This document shows, piece by piece, positions 53,143 through 61,713 of a stretch of DNA of 64,000 bases (position 1 is its first letter; each line of letters begins with the position of its first letter). A program made the translations under genes and the position numbers. The notes below the pieces were generated by a model that was not told the origin of the DNA, searched no databases, and saw only the letters and a list, made by a program, of their open reading frames with translations. This DNA comes from Aestuariivita boseongensis (GTDB taxonomy: Bacteria; Pseudomonadota; Alphaproteobacteria; Rhodobacterales; Rhodobacteraceae). The DNA is taken from contig NZ_JXYH01000003.1 of the NCBI RefSeq assembly GCF_001262635.1, forward strand, positions 79,650 to 143,649, read 5' to 3'.

Positions 53143-53188
53143 AAGCCGCTTGCAAGCGGCTTCAAAGCGTTTTGCAAAACGCTTTGAA
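53143..53188. repeat. Two tandem perfect palindromes between convergent genes
   Basis: A 20-bp palindrome (53143-53162, half-site AAGCCGCTTG) is directly followed by a 28-bp palindrome (53161-53188, half-site TTCAAAGCGTTTTG), sharing two bases. Both are perfect with no spacer and both have TTGCAA at the centre. They lie between the convergent small-protein and carbonic anhydrase genes and lack T-runs. Confidence 0.85.
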
Positions 53189-53195
53189 GCCCGGC

Positions 53196-53846
53196 TCAGA
53201 CCGGTTTGAAAGACTGCGAATTGGGGTCGAAATAATCCAGCCCCCCTTCGCCGATATCCGTCCACAATCCGTGCAACGACAGCTCCCCGCTTTCGACCGC
53301 CTCGGCGACAAAGGGGAAGGTCATCAGGTTGTCCAGTGACGTCAGCACGGCTGTTTTCTCGAAAATCCGGGCTTTTTCCTGCGGATCCGCGATATCCGCC
53401 ACCTGCTGATAGCGCGCGCGCAGGATATCCATCCACCGCCCGATAAAGCTGGTCTTTTCCTCCAGCTCGGGCGCGCGACCTTCACACATGTCGATGCAGC
53501 CCTGCACCCCGCCGCAGCTGGAATGGCCCAGCACGATCAGATGGGCAACCTTTAGATGCGTCACCGCATATTCCACCGCCGCAGATGTGCCGTGATGGTC
53601 ACCATCGGGTTCATAAGGGGGCACCAGATTGGCGATATTGCGGTGAATGAAGAATTCCCCCTGATCCGCGCCGAAGATCGACGTGACATGCACACGCGAG
53701 TCGCAGCAGGAAATCACCATCGCACGGGGGCGCTGGCCTTCTGTGGCCAGACGACGATACCAGGCACGGTTCTCGGAATATGATGTCGCCTTCCAGCCCT
53801 GATAACGCTGCAAAAGGTAATTGGGCAAAGGCTTGGCTGCGTGCAT
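53196..53846 (-). CDS. Beta-class carbonic anhydrase
   Basis: A 216-residue zinc enzyme interconverting CO2 and bicarbonate. The zinc ligands are Cys in VISCCDSRVH, and His and Cys in VLGHSSCGGVQG. The catalytic Asp-Arg dyad is in CDSRV. FFIHRNIANLVPPYEPD is typical of the class. The ATG at 53846 has a weak upstream site. Single gene, convergent with the small protein before it. Confidence 0.95.
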   Translation of the reverse strand: MHAAKPLPNYLLQRYQGWKATSYSENRAWYRRLATEGQRPRAMVISCCDSRVHVTSIFGADQGEFFIHRNIANLVPPYEPDGDHHGTSAAVEYAVTHLKVAHLIVLGHSSCGGVQGCIDMCEGRAPELEEKTSFIGRWMDILRARYQQVADIADPQEKARIFEKTAVLTSLDNLMTFPFVAEAVESGELSLHGLWTDIGEGGLDYFDPNSQSFKPV

Positions 53847-54017
53847 GTCCCGGGTCCAGTTTCTTTTTCTTGCTGCGGCGCAACAGGCCGCCTAGTCGCG
53901 ATACTCTGATTTATCGCAAAATTCGAGGGATAAGACAGCACAGGTTCAACCTTTTGCAAACCAGCAGCCTGCATAAACCCCCATGCCGTGGGGGCATTAT
54001 TCAGGGGTGAGTTCTTG

Positions 54018-54398
54018 GTGGAACAGGTAACGACACTTGCGCAGACGGAACAGGTCCGTCTTGATCCGGATTGTCTGGGCGCACTGTATCGGCAGATGGG
54101 CGACGCAAACGCCGAAGACTTCATCTGCCGCGCCGTGGAAGAGCTGGCCGTGCGCATGTCACATTGCGAAAAGCTGTGGCGTGCGGGCGACTGGCCCAGG
54201 CTGCGCAAAAGCGTGCGGTCGCTGATCGCGATTGCCGATCAGGTGGGCATGACGAAACTGTCGCGCGTGGCGAGCGATGTGACAGTGGCAATCGACAATA
54301 ATGACGCCGTGGCCGCGGCCGCGACGCTGACGCGGCTTTTGCGGGTGGGCGAACGGTCGCTGACGGCGGTGTGGGATTTGCAGGATATGACGATCTGA
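54018..54398 (+). CDS. Degenerate Hpt-like four-helix protein
   Basis: A 126-residue helical protein from a GTG at 54018 (GGGGTGAG upstream; TTG at 54015 and GTG at 53988 are alternatives). The stretch RKSVRSLIAIADQVGMTKLS and the following SRVASDVTVAI, AAATLTRLLRVGERSL align with a histidine-phosphotransfer domain. The phosphoaccepting His position, however, is occupied by Lys/Ser. It may act as a scaffold or kinase inhibitor. The family assignment is tentative. Confidence 0.65.
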   Translation: MEQVTTLAQTEQVRLDPDCLGALYRQMGDANAEDFICRAVEELAVRMSHCEKLWRAGDWPRLRKSVRSLIAIADQVGMTKLSRVASDVTVAIDNNDAVAAAATLTRLLRVGERSLTAVWDLQDMTI

Positions 54399-54463
54399 GC
54401 GCTTGCAGGCAGGCGCAGTCCGGTTACCTTGGCGGGAAACACCGCAAACCCGGAAAGCCTGAT

Positions 54464-55849
54464 ATGACCCTGACATTCGCGCCCGAGACAGATGATGCCA
54501 TCCCCGTCACCATTCTGGATGCTGATGCGCTGACTGACTGGCTGGACGCGCAGCCGGAAAGCACGCAGGCCTGGGTCGACGCGCAGGGGTTCAAGGCGGG
54601 ACTTGGCAGCGCAATCGCCGTTCCGGGGGAAGGTGGCAGCATCGCCCGGGCCGTCATCGGGATCGGCACCGCCTCCACGCGGGAGCGTGCGCGCTTTGCC
54701 GTGGCGGCGGGGGCTGCGAAACTGCCAAAAGGCACCTATCGCATCACCGAGGGCCTGCCCGCCGATCAGGCTGAGGTAGAGGCACTGGGATGGCTTCTTT
54801 CAGCCTACAGCTTCGATCGGTACCGCGACCAGAAACACAGCTTTCCCGGCCTGATCGCGCCAGAAGGCGTCGATTCCGCGCGGGTGGAAGCGATCGCGGC
54901 AGGCGAAAAACTGACCCGCGATCTGATCAACACACCCGCCTCCGACATGGGGCCGGACGCGCTGGAACAGGCCGCGCGCGATCTGGCAAAGATGTTCGGC
55001 GCGGATATCTCGGTTACAACCGGGGAGGATCTGCTGGCGCAGAATTTCCCGATGATCCACACGGTCGGCCGCGCCTCGGCCACGCCACCACGTCTGATCG
55101 ACATGACATGGGGCAACGAAGGGCCCGCGCTGGTTCTGGTGGGCAAAGGGGTCTGTTTCGACACCGGCGGCCTGAACCTGAAACCCGGCGCATCCATGGG
55201 CCTGATGAAAAAAGATATGGGCGGTTCCGCCACGGTTCTGGGACTGGCGCTGATGATCATGGCGCTGGACCTGCCTGTTCGGCTGCGCGTCCTGATCCCG
55301 GCGGTGGAAAACTCGGTCTCCGGCAACGCGTTCCGCCCGCAGGATATCCTGACCTCGCGCAAGGGCCTCACGGTCGAGATCAACAACACCGATGCCGAAG
55401 GCCGGCTTGTGCTGGCCGATGCGCTGGCTCTGGCGGATGAAGGCAAGCCGGATCTGATCATTTCCATGGCAACGCTGACAGGCGCGGCGCGCGTGGCAGT
55501 TGGCCCCGATCTTGCGCCCTTCTATGCGAATGAAGACACAGATGCTCTGACGCTTGCTCAAGCAGCCGGCGCTCAGGCCGATCCGGTCTGGCGGATGCCC
55601 TTTCATGCGCCCTATGAAAAGATGATCGAACCCGGCATCGCCGATCTGGACAACGCGCCCAAGGGCGGTTTCGCCGGGTCGATCACCGCCGCTCTGTTCC
55701 TGCGCCGCTTCGTGACCGAAACGCCGCGCTACATGCATTTCGACATCTTTGCCTGGCAGCCCACCGCGGCCCCGGCCCGGCCCAAAGGCGGCGTGGGCCA
55801 GGGGGCGCGTGCGGTTCTGGCAGCCCTGCCCGATCTGCTGAAGCTGTGA
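54464..55849 (+). CDS. Leucyl aminopeptidase-family (M17) metallopeptidase
   Basis: A 461-residue two-zinc aminopeptidase. VGKGVCFDTGGLNLKPGASM with the Lys and Asp, and NNTDAEGRLVLADALALAD, the M17 signature, are intact. MKKDMGGSATVLG completes the active site. It is shorter than E. coli PepA in the N-terminal domain. GGAAAG precedes the ATG. Its stop overlaps the GTG start of an NlpC/P60 gene, pointing to a shared role in peptidoglycan-peptide recycling. Confidence 0.93.
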   Translation: MTLTFAPETDDAIPVTILDADALTDWLDAQPESTQAWVDAQGFKAGLGSAIAVPGEGGSIARAVIGIGTASTRERARFAVAAGAAKLPKGTYRITEGLPADQAEVEALGWLLSAYSFDRYRDQKHSFPGLIAPEGVDSARVEAIAAGEKLTRDLINTPASDMGPDALEQAARDLAKMFGADISVTTGEDLLAQNFPMIHTVGRASATPPRLIDMTWGNEGPALVLVGKGVCFDTGGLNLKPGASMGLMKKDMGGSATVLGLALMIMALDLPVRLRVLIPAVENSVSGNAFRPQDILTSRKGLTVEINNTDAEGRLVLADALALADEGKPDLIISMATLTGAARVAVGPDLAPFYANEDTDALTLAQAAGAQADPVWRMPFHAPYEKMIEPGIADLDNAPKGGFAGSITAALFLRRFVTETPRYMHFDIFAWQPTAAPARPKGGVGQGARAVLAALPDLLKL

Positions 55850-56673
55850 GCGATCCGCGCCTCACCCCGGCCAATGCGCGCGTGATGGCGGATCACCTGC
55901 CAGAAGATGACAGCGGGCGTGCAAGGGTGACACCCGTCGCAATGCAAGTGGCCTGGCCCCTGGTCGACCTTCTGCGCACCTCCGATGGCCCCCGCGAAAG
56001 ACAGCTTCTGCTGGGCGACGCGGTTGATGTTCTGGAACGCCATGACGGAATGGCCTTCGTGCAGGCCCGAAAAGACGGCTATGTCGGCTATGTCCCGGAA
56101 GAGGCCCTGGAGCCTGACGCCCCCGCCAGCCATCTGGTCAGCGCCCCGGCCACGCATCTTTATGAAAAAGCGGATCTGAAAAGCCCCGACCTTGCGACGC
56201 TCAGTTTCGGAACGCGGGTGGCAGTGACCGATCAACAAGACGATTTCGCGGCGACAGCTTTCGGATTCATCCCCGTGCAGCATTTGCAGCCAGTGGATCA
56301 GCCCTTTGACGATCCGGTGTCCGTGGCCCAGTTATTCTTGGGCACACCCTATCTGTGGGGTGGAAATTCGCGTGCCGGTATCGACTGTTCCGGCCTTGTG
56401 CAGGCGGCCTGCCTGGCTTGTGGAATCCCCTGCCCCGGCGACAGCGACCTGCAGCAATCCACGCTGGGCCAGCCCGTGCCAGACGGGGAACCACCGCAGC
56501 GGGGGGACCTGCTGTTCTGGAAAGGACATGTGGCCTGGGTGGCAGGGCCGGACCTGATCCTTCATGCCAACGCCCACACGATGTCCACGAATTTCGAGGG
56601 TCTGCAGACCGCGATCGCCCGCATTCAGGCCGCCGGCGACGGGCCCATGACGGCGCATAAACGGTTGCGATAA
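55846..56673 (+). CDS. NlpC/P60-family peptidase with SH3 domains
   Basis: A 275-residue protein: one to two bacterial SH3 regions (about 30-140, DGYVGYVPEEALE and FGFIPVQHLQ), then an NlpC/P60 domain. Catalytic Cys is in RAGIDCSGLVQAACLA and His in WKGHVAWVAG; the third polar residue is in ILHANAH. There is no signal peptide, so it probably cleaves murein peptides (D-Glu-diaminopimelate links) in the cytoplasm during recycling. Start GTG at 55846 overlaps the aminopeptidase stop (GTGA). Confidence 0.92.
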   Translation: MSDPRLTPANARVMADHLPEDDSGRARVTPVAMQVAWPLVDLLRTSDGPRERQLLLGDAVDVLERHDGMAFVQARKDGYVGYVPEEALEPDAPASHLVSAPATHLYEKADLKSPDLATLSFGTRVAVTDQQDDFAATAFGFIPVQHLQPVDQPFDDPVSVAQLFLGTPYLWGGNSRAGIDCSGLVQAACLACGIPCPGDSDLQQSTLGQPVPDGEPPQRGDLLFWKGHVAWVAGPDLILHANAHTMSTNFEGLQTAIARIQAAGDGPMTAHKRLR

Positions 56674-56676
56674 ACG

Positions 56677-57009
56677 CTACTCGACCGCGCGGATCAGTTT
56701 GCGTTCCAGCACGCGCAGCACCGATCTCAGATCGCTGCCGCGTTTCAGGATACGGCCATCCATACCAATGACCGAATACATGCCCTGACGGTTGCGCAGC
56801 CTGGGATGCTTTTCGATCCGGTAGAGGGGGTTTTCAGCGGTGCGCCGGAACACCGAGAAAATCGCACAATCGCGCAGGTTCGAAATGCCATAGTCGCGCC
56901 ATTCACCTGCGGCAACCATGCGTCCGTAAAGGCCAAGGATCACAGACAGCTCACGCCGATCAAACGAAACCTGTTGAGGCGCCATGCCGATGGGATGCTG
57001 CACTGTCAT
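56677..57009 (-). CDS. DUF2794 protein
   Basis: A 110-residue soluble protein of a family found in Rhodobacterales and other alphaproteobacteria. VSFDRRELSVILGLYGRMVA, WRDYGISNLRDCAIFSVFRR and MYSVIGMDGRILKRGSDLRS are typical. The start is 57009, or possibly an ATG eight codons on. It is convergent with the NlpC/P60 gene and downstream of paaX on the same strand, 31 bp away. Function unknown. Confidence 0.85.
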   Translation of the reverse strand: MTVQHPIGMAPQQVSFDRRELSVILGLYGRMVAAGEWRDYGISNLRDCAIFSVFRRTAENPLYRIEKHPRLRNRQGMYSVIGMDGRILKRGSDLRSVLRVLERKLIRAVE

Positions 57010-57040
57010 GCTGACAGAGTTGCCCCGAACGCCCCCGAAA

Positions 57041-57838
57041 TCAAGAGCCGACAGCACCGCCAAAGCGCGCAGCAAAATCGGGAGAGGCCGCGGGCATCGC
57101 AGGCAGACCTTCAAGGGGCTGATCCAGCCAGGCTTCAGCCAGGGGGCTGAGGCTGCGGTAAAGCGCTGCGATTTCGGCGCGCGGATTGGTCAGCCCGATG
57201 TCTTCCGGCATCAGATCAGGCACCGGTTCGGGATGGCGCAATACCAGCCTGCGCCAGCGGTGGATCAGCAAGACCCGCGCCGCCGCCGCGTCCAGCTGAT
57301 CAGAGGGGGCATTGCTGCGCAGCGCGTCGACATCGGCGGCCAGCGCTTCGATCGCTGCGCGCATTTCGTCCCCAAGGACGCGTTCGCGATAGGCCGGGGA
57401 GATCTGATCGAGGCTCCCGGTGACGACACAATCGGCCCGCTCGGGCACGCGGCCTGCCGGCACTAGACCTATCGTGGGCGTGGCCCCGTCCAGCGTGACA
57501 TAAAGCGACCAGTTTTGCACCGGCTCAGTCTGCGGCGCGGCATAAATCAGGCTGGTTGCGGGGGCGAAGCGTTCCACGCCCTGCGGGCTCAGCCGGTAAA
57601 GACTGGTGCGCCCCGTGCGTTCGCTTTCCACCCAGCCGTCGCGCCCCAGCCGCGACAGCGCTGTGCGGAGCGTGCCCGGTTCCACCCCGATACGCGACAT
57701 CAGCGCGCCCAGCCGCGCGGTGGAAATTACGCCGCCACGGTGCTGGACCATATCCCCGAAGACGGTGATCACCAGCGACCAGACGCGCAGGCGGCCCTGC
57801 GCATGAAGCGCGTCGATAAGAGGTTTCAGCGGATCCAT
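57041..57838 (-). CDS. paaX: PaaX-type phenylacetate regulator
   Basis: A 265-residue winged-helix regulator. VWSLVITVFGDMVQHRGGVI and PGTLRTALSRLGRDGWVESE (DNA-binding part), SLYRLSPQGVERF and the PaaX C-terminal domain with RVLLIHRWRRLVLRHPEPV are diagnostic. PaaX represses paa genes until phenylacetyl-CoA binds. Here it lies downstream of paaZ on the same strand, with a repeat element between, near the paa operon it presumably controls. Confidence 0.94.
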   Translation of the reverse strand: MDPLKPLIDALHAQGRLRVWSLVITVFGDMVQHRGGVISTARLGALMSRIGVEPGTLRTALSRLGRDGWVESERTGRTSLYRLSPQGVERFAPATSLIYAAPQTEPVQNWSLYVTLDGATPTIGLVPAGRVPERADCVVTGSLDQISPAYRERVLGDEMRAAIEALAADVDALRSNAPSDQLDAAAARVLLIHRWRRLVLRHPEPVPDLMPEDIGLTNPRAEIAALYRSLSPLAEAWLDQPLEGLPAMPAASPDFAARFGGAVGS

Positions 57839-57878
57839 TTGGGTCGGTTTAGCCGCTGCGCCTGGAATTTGGAAGATG

Positions 57879-57936
57879 GCGCCGGGGGCTGGCTGAGGGA
57901 GCCTCCGGCGGGGAGTATTTGCGGCCAGAAAGAAGC
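57879..57936 (-). repeat. Intergenic repeat between paaZ and paaX
   Basis: On the minus strand: CTTCTTTCTGGCC, CAAATAC, then a G/C-rich dyad region with GGCT-N5-AGCC. It matches the layout of the elements at 3181-3238 and 44078-44128. A weaker partial copy (CTTCTTCTTGCTAAAAATAC) is at 63670-63689. Confidence 0.5.
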
Positions 57937-57944
57937 AGGGAGGC

Positions 57945-59978
57945 CTAGTCGGGGCGGTCGTAGCTGACCATCGTCAGAAGCTCATATTCCGCGACTTGAT
58001 CGCCGTCCTGATTGGTCAGCGTCACGTTCCAGGCCACTTCGCCATAGCTGTCGGTGCGGCCCGTCTTGCGTTTGCATGTCAGCCGCACGCGGATCGTGTC
58101 GCCGGGGCTGACGGGTTTCTGGAAGCTGAGGCCATTAAGGCCGGTATTGGCCAGAACCGGACCGGGATCGGGTTGCACGAAAAGCCCCGCCGCGAAGCTG
58201 AGCAGCAGATACCCATGCGCCACGCGGCCCGGGAAGAAGGGGTTCGCCCTGGCGGCGTCTTCATCCATATGGGCATAGAAGGTGTCACCCGTGAAATGGG
58301 CGAAATGCTCGATATCCTCCAGCGTAACCTGGCGCGGTTCTGTATGGATCGTCTCGCCGATCTGGATCTCGTGGAAGGTGCGCTGGAACGGGTGCTGCGG
58401 ACCCGTCGTTTCGGCAGCACCTTGGATCCACTGGCCGGTGATGGCGGCGATCACATCGGGACTGCCCTGCACGGCGGTGCGCTGCATGTAATGCAGAACG
58501 CCACGGATGCCGCCCAGTTCCTCCCCTCCACCTGCGCGGCCCGGCCCGCCATGGACCATATGCGGCAGCGGGGCACCGTGGCCTGTCGCCTCTTTCGCGC
58601 TGGCGCTGCCGGTGATGTAAAGACGGCCATGCCACGCGGCCGACCCCAGCGTGACCTCGCGCGCGACCTGCGGGTCGTCGGTGACCAGCGACGCCACAAG
58701 TGATCCGCCCCCGCGATTGGCCAGCGCACTGGCGTGGTTCAGATCGCGATAGGGCATGAGGGTCGAAACGGGGCCGAACGCCTCCAACTCATGCACCGCG
58801 CGGGCCGCGTCCGGGTCGTCACAGCGCAGCAGCGTGGGTTTCATAAATGCGCCGCGCGCATCGGCGCCGACCAGATCAAGCGTTTCGGGATCGCCGGTCA
58901 GCGTGACGGTTTCCCCGGCCAGCGCCTGCATCTTGGCCAGCACATCGGCTTTCTGATCAAGGGAGGCAAGCGCCCCCATACGTACCGCCTCCGAGGCCGG
59001 ATCGCCCACCGCGACGCCCTCAAGCCGCGCGATCAGCGCCTGTGAGACCGCATCCAGCAACGGCTCAGGGACGATGATACGGCGGATGGCCGTGCATTTC
59101 TGGCCCGCTTTCACGGTGATCTCGTTGCCAGCTTCCCTGATGAATTGGTCAAACGCCGCCGATCCGGGCGCCACATCCGGCCCCAGAATCGTGGCGTTCA
59201 GGCTGTCCTGTTCGGAATGGAACCGCACCGAATTGCGCATGAGGCCTGGGTTCTGCCGCAGCATCAGCGCGGTGTCGGCCGATCCGGTGAAGGCCACCGC
59301 ATCCTGCGGGCCCAGCCGGTCCAGCATGTCGCCAACACCGCCCACAACCAGTTGCACCGCGCCGTCCGGCAGAAGGCCGCTGTCGATGATCATGCGAAAG
59401 CAGGCTTCGGTCAGGTAGGATGTTTGCGTGGCCGGTTTCACGATGGCCGGAACACCGGCCAGTAGGGTCGGGGCAAGTTTCTCAAGCATGCCCCAGACCG
59501 GGAAGTTGAAGGCGTTGATATGCACCGCGACCCCCTGCAAAGGCACGGCGATATGCTGACCCAGGAACGTGCCGCCGCGCGACAGGCCTTCGACATCGCC
59601 ATCGACATAGACATGGCCGTCGGGCATCTCGCGCCGCCCTTTGGAGGCGATGACCAGCATCGTCCCGATCCCGCCTTCGATATCCACGGCACCGTCCCGG
59701 CGGGTGGCGCCGGTCAGCGGATTGAGGGCGTAAAGCTCCTCTTTCCGGTCCTTGATATAAAGCGCCAGCGCCTTGATCATCTTGGCGCGCTCATGGAATG
59801 TCATCGCGCGCAGAGCCGGGCCGCCCACATCGCGCGCCCAGTCCAGCATGGCTTGCACATCCAGCGCCGCGCCCCCCGCTTCGGCGATGGGTTGGCCTGT
59901 CACCGGGCCGATAACGGCGCGCGCATCCGCGCCCGGTTCGATCCATTTGGAAACGGCATAGCTGGCTGGTCTGAGCAT
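57945..59978 (-). CDS. paaZ: PaaZ, oxepin-CoA hydrolase / semialdehyde dehydrogenase fusion
   Basis: A 677-residue two-domain enzyme. Residues about 1-520 are an aldehyde dehydrogenase ([20 protein letters not shown], catalytic Cys in [12 protein letters not shown]). About 540-677 is a MaoC-like hydratase ([19 protein letters not shown] carries the Asp and His; [20 protein letters not shown] follows). It opens oxepin-CoA and oxidises the resulting semialdehyde in phenylacetate breakdown. The ATG at 59978 has GGGAG upstream. It is divergent from paaI-paaJ-paaK. Confidence 0.96.
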   Translation of the reverse strand: MLRPASYAVSKWIEPGADARAVIGPVTGQPIAEAGGAALDVQAMLDWARDVGGPALRAMTFHERAKMIKALALYIKDRKEELYALNPLTGATRRDGAVDIEGGIGTMLVIASKGRREMPDGHVYVDGDVEGLSRGGTFLGQHIAVPLQGVAVHINAFNFPVWGMLEKLAPTLLAGVPAIVKPATQTSYLTEACFRMIIDSGLLPDGAVQLVVGGVGDMLDRLGPQDAVAFTGSADTALMLRQNPGLMRNSVRFHSEQDSLNATILGPDVAPGSAAFDQFIREAGNEITVKAGQKCTAIRRIIVPEPLLDAVSQALIARLEGVAVGDPASEAVRMGALASLDQKADVLAKMQALAGETVTLTGDPETLDLVGADARGAFMKPTLLRCDDPDAARAVHELEAFGPVSTLMPYRDLNHASALANRGGGSLVASLVTDDPQVAREVTLGSAAWHGRLYITGSASAKEATGHGAPLPHMVHGGPGRAGGGEELGGIRGVLHYMQRTAVQGSPDVIAAITGQWIQGAAETTGPQHPFQRTFHEIQIGETIHTEPRQVTLEDIEHFAHFTGDTFYAHMDEDAARANPFFPGRVAHGYLLLSFAAGLFVQPDPGPVLANTGLNGLSFQKPVSPGDTIRVRLTCKRKTGRTDSYGEVAWNVTLTNQDGDQVAEYELLTMVSYDRPD

Positions 59979-60039
59979 TGGTCGACTCCCTTCAAACTGA
60001 CGCGCAGCATGACGGGCCTTTCGGTGGAAATCAACACTC

Positions 60040-60055
60040 TTGACCGCATGGTCGG
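60040..60055. promoter_or_regulatory. Possible operator in the paaZ / paaI divergent region
   Basis: A short dyad GACC-GCAT-GGTC (60042-60053) overlaps a TTGACC box (60040-60045) and is followed by CGGT, giving the ACCG...CGGT look of many TetR sites. It lies between two divergent paa genes, with paaX and a TetR gene at either end of the cluster. Tentative. Confidence 0.3.
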
Positions 60056-60091
60056 TTTTATGCAGAGTGCCCGCGCAGGGGAGGATGACCG

Positions 60092-60523
60092 ATGACACCA
60101 CAGGACCGCGCCGAAAAAAGCGCCGCCGCCATGTGGGCCAACGACGCCGCCAGCAAATGGCTGGGCATGACGTTGGACGCGGTCGGGCCGGGCACGGCGA
60201 CCCTGTCTTTCACGGTCGAGGATCACCATCTGAACGGGCACGCGATCTGCCATGGCGGGTATATCTTTACCCTGGCCGACAGCGCGTTTGCCTTTGCCTG
60301 CAACAGCTATAACCAGATCACGGTGGCGCAGGAAAACCAGATCACATTCCTGTCGCCCGGCAAGCGCGGGGAACGGCTGATCGCATCCGCGACGGAGACT
60401 GCCAGAAACGGGCGCTCGGGCGTTTATGATATCACGGTGACCGGCGAAGACGGCCGCAAGGTCGCGCTGATGCGCGGCCTGTCACGCACCATCAAGGGCC
60501 AGCATTTCGAGGAAGAGACATGA
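60092..60523 (+). CDS. paaI: PaaI hotdog-fold thioesterase
   Basis: A 143-residue acyl-CoA thioesterase that hydrolyses dead-end phenylacetate-pathway CoA esters. The hotdog motif and catalytic Asp are in HAICHGGYIFTLADSAFAFA, and VAQENQITFLSPGKRGERL is typical. GGGGAGGATG precedes the ATG. Its stop overlaps paaJ by four bases. Confidence 0.94.
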   Translation: MTPQDRAEKSAAAMWANDAASKWLGMTLDAVGPGTATLSFTVEDHHLNGHAICHGGYIFTLADSAFAFACNSYNQITVAQENQITFLSPGKRGERLIASATETARNGRSGVYDITVTGEDGRKVALMRGLSRTIKGQHFEEET

Positions 60524-61713
60524 CAACAGCTTATCTGTGCGACGGGTTGCGGACCCCCATTGGCCGCTATGGCGGATCGCTTTCCAAAGTGCGGCCCGAC
60601 GACATGCTGGCGCATGTGATCGCGGCGGTGACGAAAGATCACCCCAACATGCCAATCGACGAGGTTCTGGCAGGCTGCGCCAACCAGGCGGGCGAGGATA
60701 ACCGCAATGTGGCGCGCATGGCCGCCCTGCTGGCGGGCCTGCCCGATACGGTACCCGGGGCCACAATCAACCGGCTGTGCGGTTCAGGGTTGGACGCCGT
60801 TGGATCCGCCGCACGGGCCGTGCGCACCGGCGAAGCCGAAGTCGTGATCGCCTGCGGAGTGGAATCGATGTCGCGCGCGCCTCTGGTCATGCCCAAGGCC
60901 GATGTCGCCTTTTCCCGCAAGGCCGAGATTTACGACACCACCATCGGCTGGCGGTTCATCAACAAGGCGATGCACAAGCATTACGGCACGGATTCCATGC
61001 CGGAGACGGCCGAGAATGTCGCCGCCGATTACGATATCGCCCGCGAAGACCAGGACGCCTTCGCCTTCCGCAGTCAGGAGCGGGCGGCGGCGGCCATCGC
61101 CTCGGGACGGTTGGCGCGCGAGATCTTTCCGGTCTCGGTTTCGCAGCGAAAAGGCGACCCGATCATCGTGGATACCGACGAACACCCGCGCCAGACGACG
61201 CTGGAGAAACTCGCCTCTCTGCCCGCCCCGTTCCGCGAGGGCGGGACTGTAACCGCAGGCAATGCGTCGGGCGTGAATGACGGGGCTGCGGCTGTGATAG
61301 TCGCCTCCGAAGCGGCGGTGGAGAAATATGGCCTGACGCCCCGCGCCAGGATCGCCGGCATGACGACGGTGGGCGTGCCCCCGCGCATCATGGGGATCGG
61401 CCCCGCGCCTGCCACGGAAAAGCTGATGGCGCAGCATGGGCTGAGCATCGGCGATATCGACCTGATCGAACTGAACGAGGCGTTCGCCGCCCAGGGTCTG
61501 GCCGTGACACGCCAGCTGGGCCTGCCCGATGACGCCGATCACGTGAACCCCCATGGCGGCGCGATTGCGCTGGGCCATCCGCTAGGCATGTCCGGCACGC
61601 GGCTGGCGCTGACGGCCTCGATCACCATGACGGAAAATGACATGAACCGCGCGATCTGCACCATGTGCATCGGTGTCGGTCAGGGTATCGCGCTTCTGCT
61701 GGAGAAAGCCTGA
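60520..61713 (+). CDS. paaJ: 3-oxoadipyl-CoA/3-oxo-5,6-dehydrosuberyl-CoA thiolase
   Basis: A 397-residue thiolase. Acyl-carrier Cys is in TINRLCGSGLDAVG, His in NPHGGAIALGHPLGMSG, second Cys in CTMCIGVGQGIALLLE. Position between paaI and paaK identifies it as the phenylacetate-pathway thiolase, though beta-ketoadipate PcaF cannot be separated by sequence alone. It overlaps both neighbours by four and one bases. Confidence 0.93.
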   Translation: MTTAYLCDGLRTPIGRYGGSLSKVRPDDMLAHVIAAVTKDHPNMPIDEVLAGCANQAGEDNRNVARMAALLAGLPDTVPGATINRLCGSGLDAVGSAARAVRTGEAEVVIACGVESMSRAPLVMPKADVAFSRKAEIYDTTIGWRFINKAMHKHYGTDSMPETAENVAADYDIAREDQDAFAFRSQERAAAAIASGRLAREIFPVSVSQRKGDPIIVDTDEHPRQTTLEKLASLPAPFREGGTVTAGNASGVNDGAAAVIVASEAAVEKYGLTPRARIAGMTTVGVPPRIMGIGPAPATEKLMAQHGLSIGDIDLIELNEAFAAQGLAVTRQLGLPDDADHVNPHGGAIALGHPLGMSGTRLALTASITMTENDMNRAICTMCIGVGQGIALLLEKA

